Source: Huintestinicola sp050874005
GTDB taxonomy: Bacteria; Bacillota; Clostridia; Oscillospirales; Ruminococcaceae
NCBI RefSeq assembly: GCF_050874005.1
Contig: NZ_JBNMJV010000058.1
Span: 1-12,486 of the forward strand
Reading direction: 5' to 3'
DNA length: 12,486 nt
The notes beneath the pieces were generated by a model. That model saw only the letters and a list, made by a program, of their open reading frames with translations, did no database searches and had not been told where the DNA came from. Both the position numbers and the translations under genes were made by a program. The first letter of the stretch is position 1. Each line of letters begins with the position of its first letter. Shown one piece after another: positions 12,346 through 12,486 of this stretch.

Positions 12346-12486
12346 ATGCTGAAATGCGAAAAATGCATTCATAAGAAAATCCGCATCGACGGAGCAAATT
12401 ACAAGAACGCCGAGGCTTGCAGGAATTTTGCTAATGAAAAGGATTTTACGCCCGTAGAGCATGGGCACTGGGACGTAGGATACTTC
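12346..12486 (+). CDS. Cys-containing phage hypothetical protein, cut by the right edge
   Basis: The first 47 residues are visible: MLKCEKCIHKKIRIDG, a Cys at about 22, then FTPVEHGHWDVGYF. The C-x-x-C...C...V-x-H-G-x-W pattern matches the start of small phage proteins that continue with another Cys cluster (a zinc ribbon), which would lie outside the window. The ATG at 12346 has AGGAGG 7 nt upstream. The ATG at 12340 is only 1 nt from that site. Confidence 0.75.
   Translation, partial: MLKCEKCIHKKIRIDGANYKNAEACRNFANEKDFTPVEHGHWDVGYF

Noticed and set aside
1..12486. Attachment site, tRNA genes or insertion sequence
   Set aside because: No tRNA-like fold, transposase or terminal repeat was found. 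The attachment site should lie beyond the left edge, past the end of the recombinase gene.

Overview
This window looks like the left part of a temperate phage (prophage) or phage-like integrative element from a low-GC Gram-positive host. Clostridia are most likely, perhaps a Ruminococcus/Oscillospiraceae-type gut anaerobe. Host placement is inference from strong AGGAGG ribosome sites, AT-rich consensus sigma-A promoters and the phage gene families present. No rRNA, tRNA, CRISPR array or insertion sequence was seen.

Layout. (1) 1-1242, minus: a large serine recombinase, cut by the left edge, so the attachment site should lie just outside the window. (2) 1243-1454: a compact unit with a perfect consensus promoter, a short structured transcript and a strong intrinsic terminator (candidate ~74-nt RNA). 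A second near-consensus promoter follows and drives a small gene at 1455. (3) 1650-3741, minus: three cargo-like genes, namely a nucleotidyl-cyclase-fold-like protein, a small lipoprotein and a Cys-rich probable zinc protein. (4) 3839-5161: the lysogeny switch, with an ImmA/IrrE-type metallopeptidase and an XRE repressor on minus, a divergent control region with five matching operator-like palindromes, and a Cro-like HTH gene on plus. (5) 5222-9363, plus: a tightly packed early operon of small phage proteins, two HTH regulators, a P-loop ATPase and a DUF669-like ssDNA-binding protein. (6) 9365-11322: an ERCC4-type nuclease and a VirE-family helicase/primase-associated protein. (7) 11323-11543: non-coding, with repeated ACTTTGTAACA elements around a very AT-rich stretch, a candidate replication origin. 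(8) 11544-12486: two unrecognised phage proteins and the start of a third.

How it works together (inference). The repressor holds the rightward promoter off by binding operators in and around it, and the ImmA-like protease relieves repression. The rightward operon then makes the Cro-like protein and the replication/recombination set (ATPase, ssDNA-binding protein, nuclease, helicase), which would act at the adjacent repeat-rich origin. The minus-strand cargo genes lie next to the repressor and run in the same direction, as expected for genes expressed in the lysogen. The least explained parts are the small RNA beside the recombinase, the cyclase-like cargo operon, the phased operators and the iteron-like origin.
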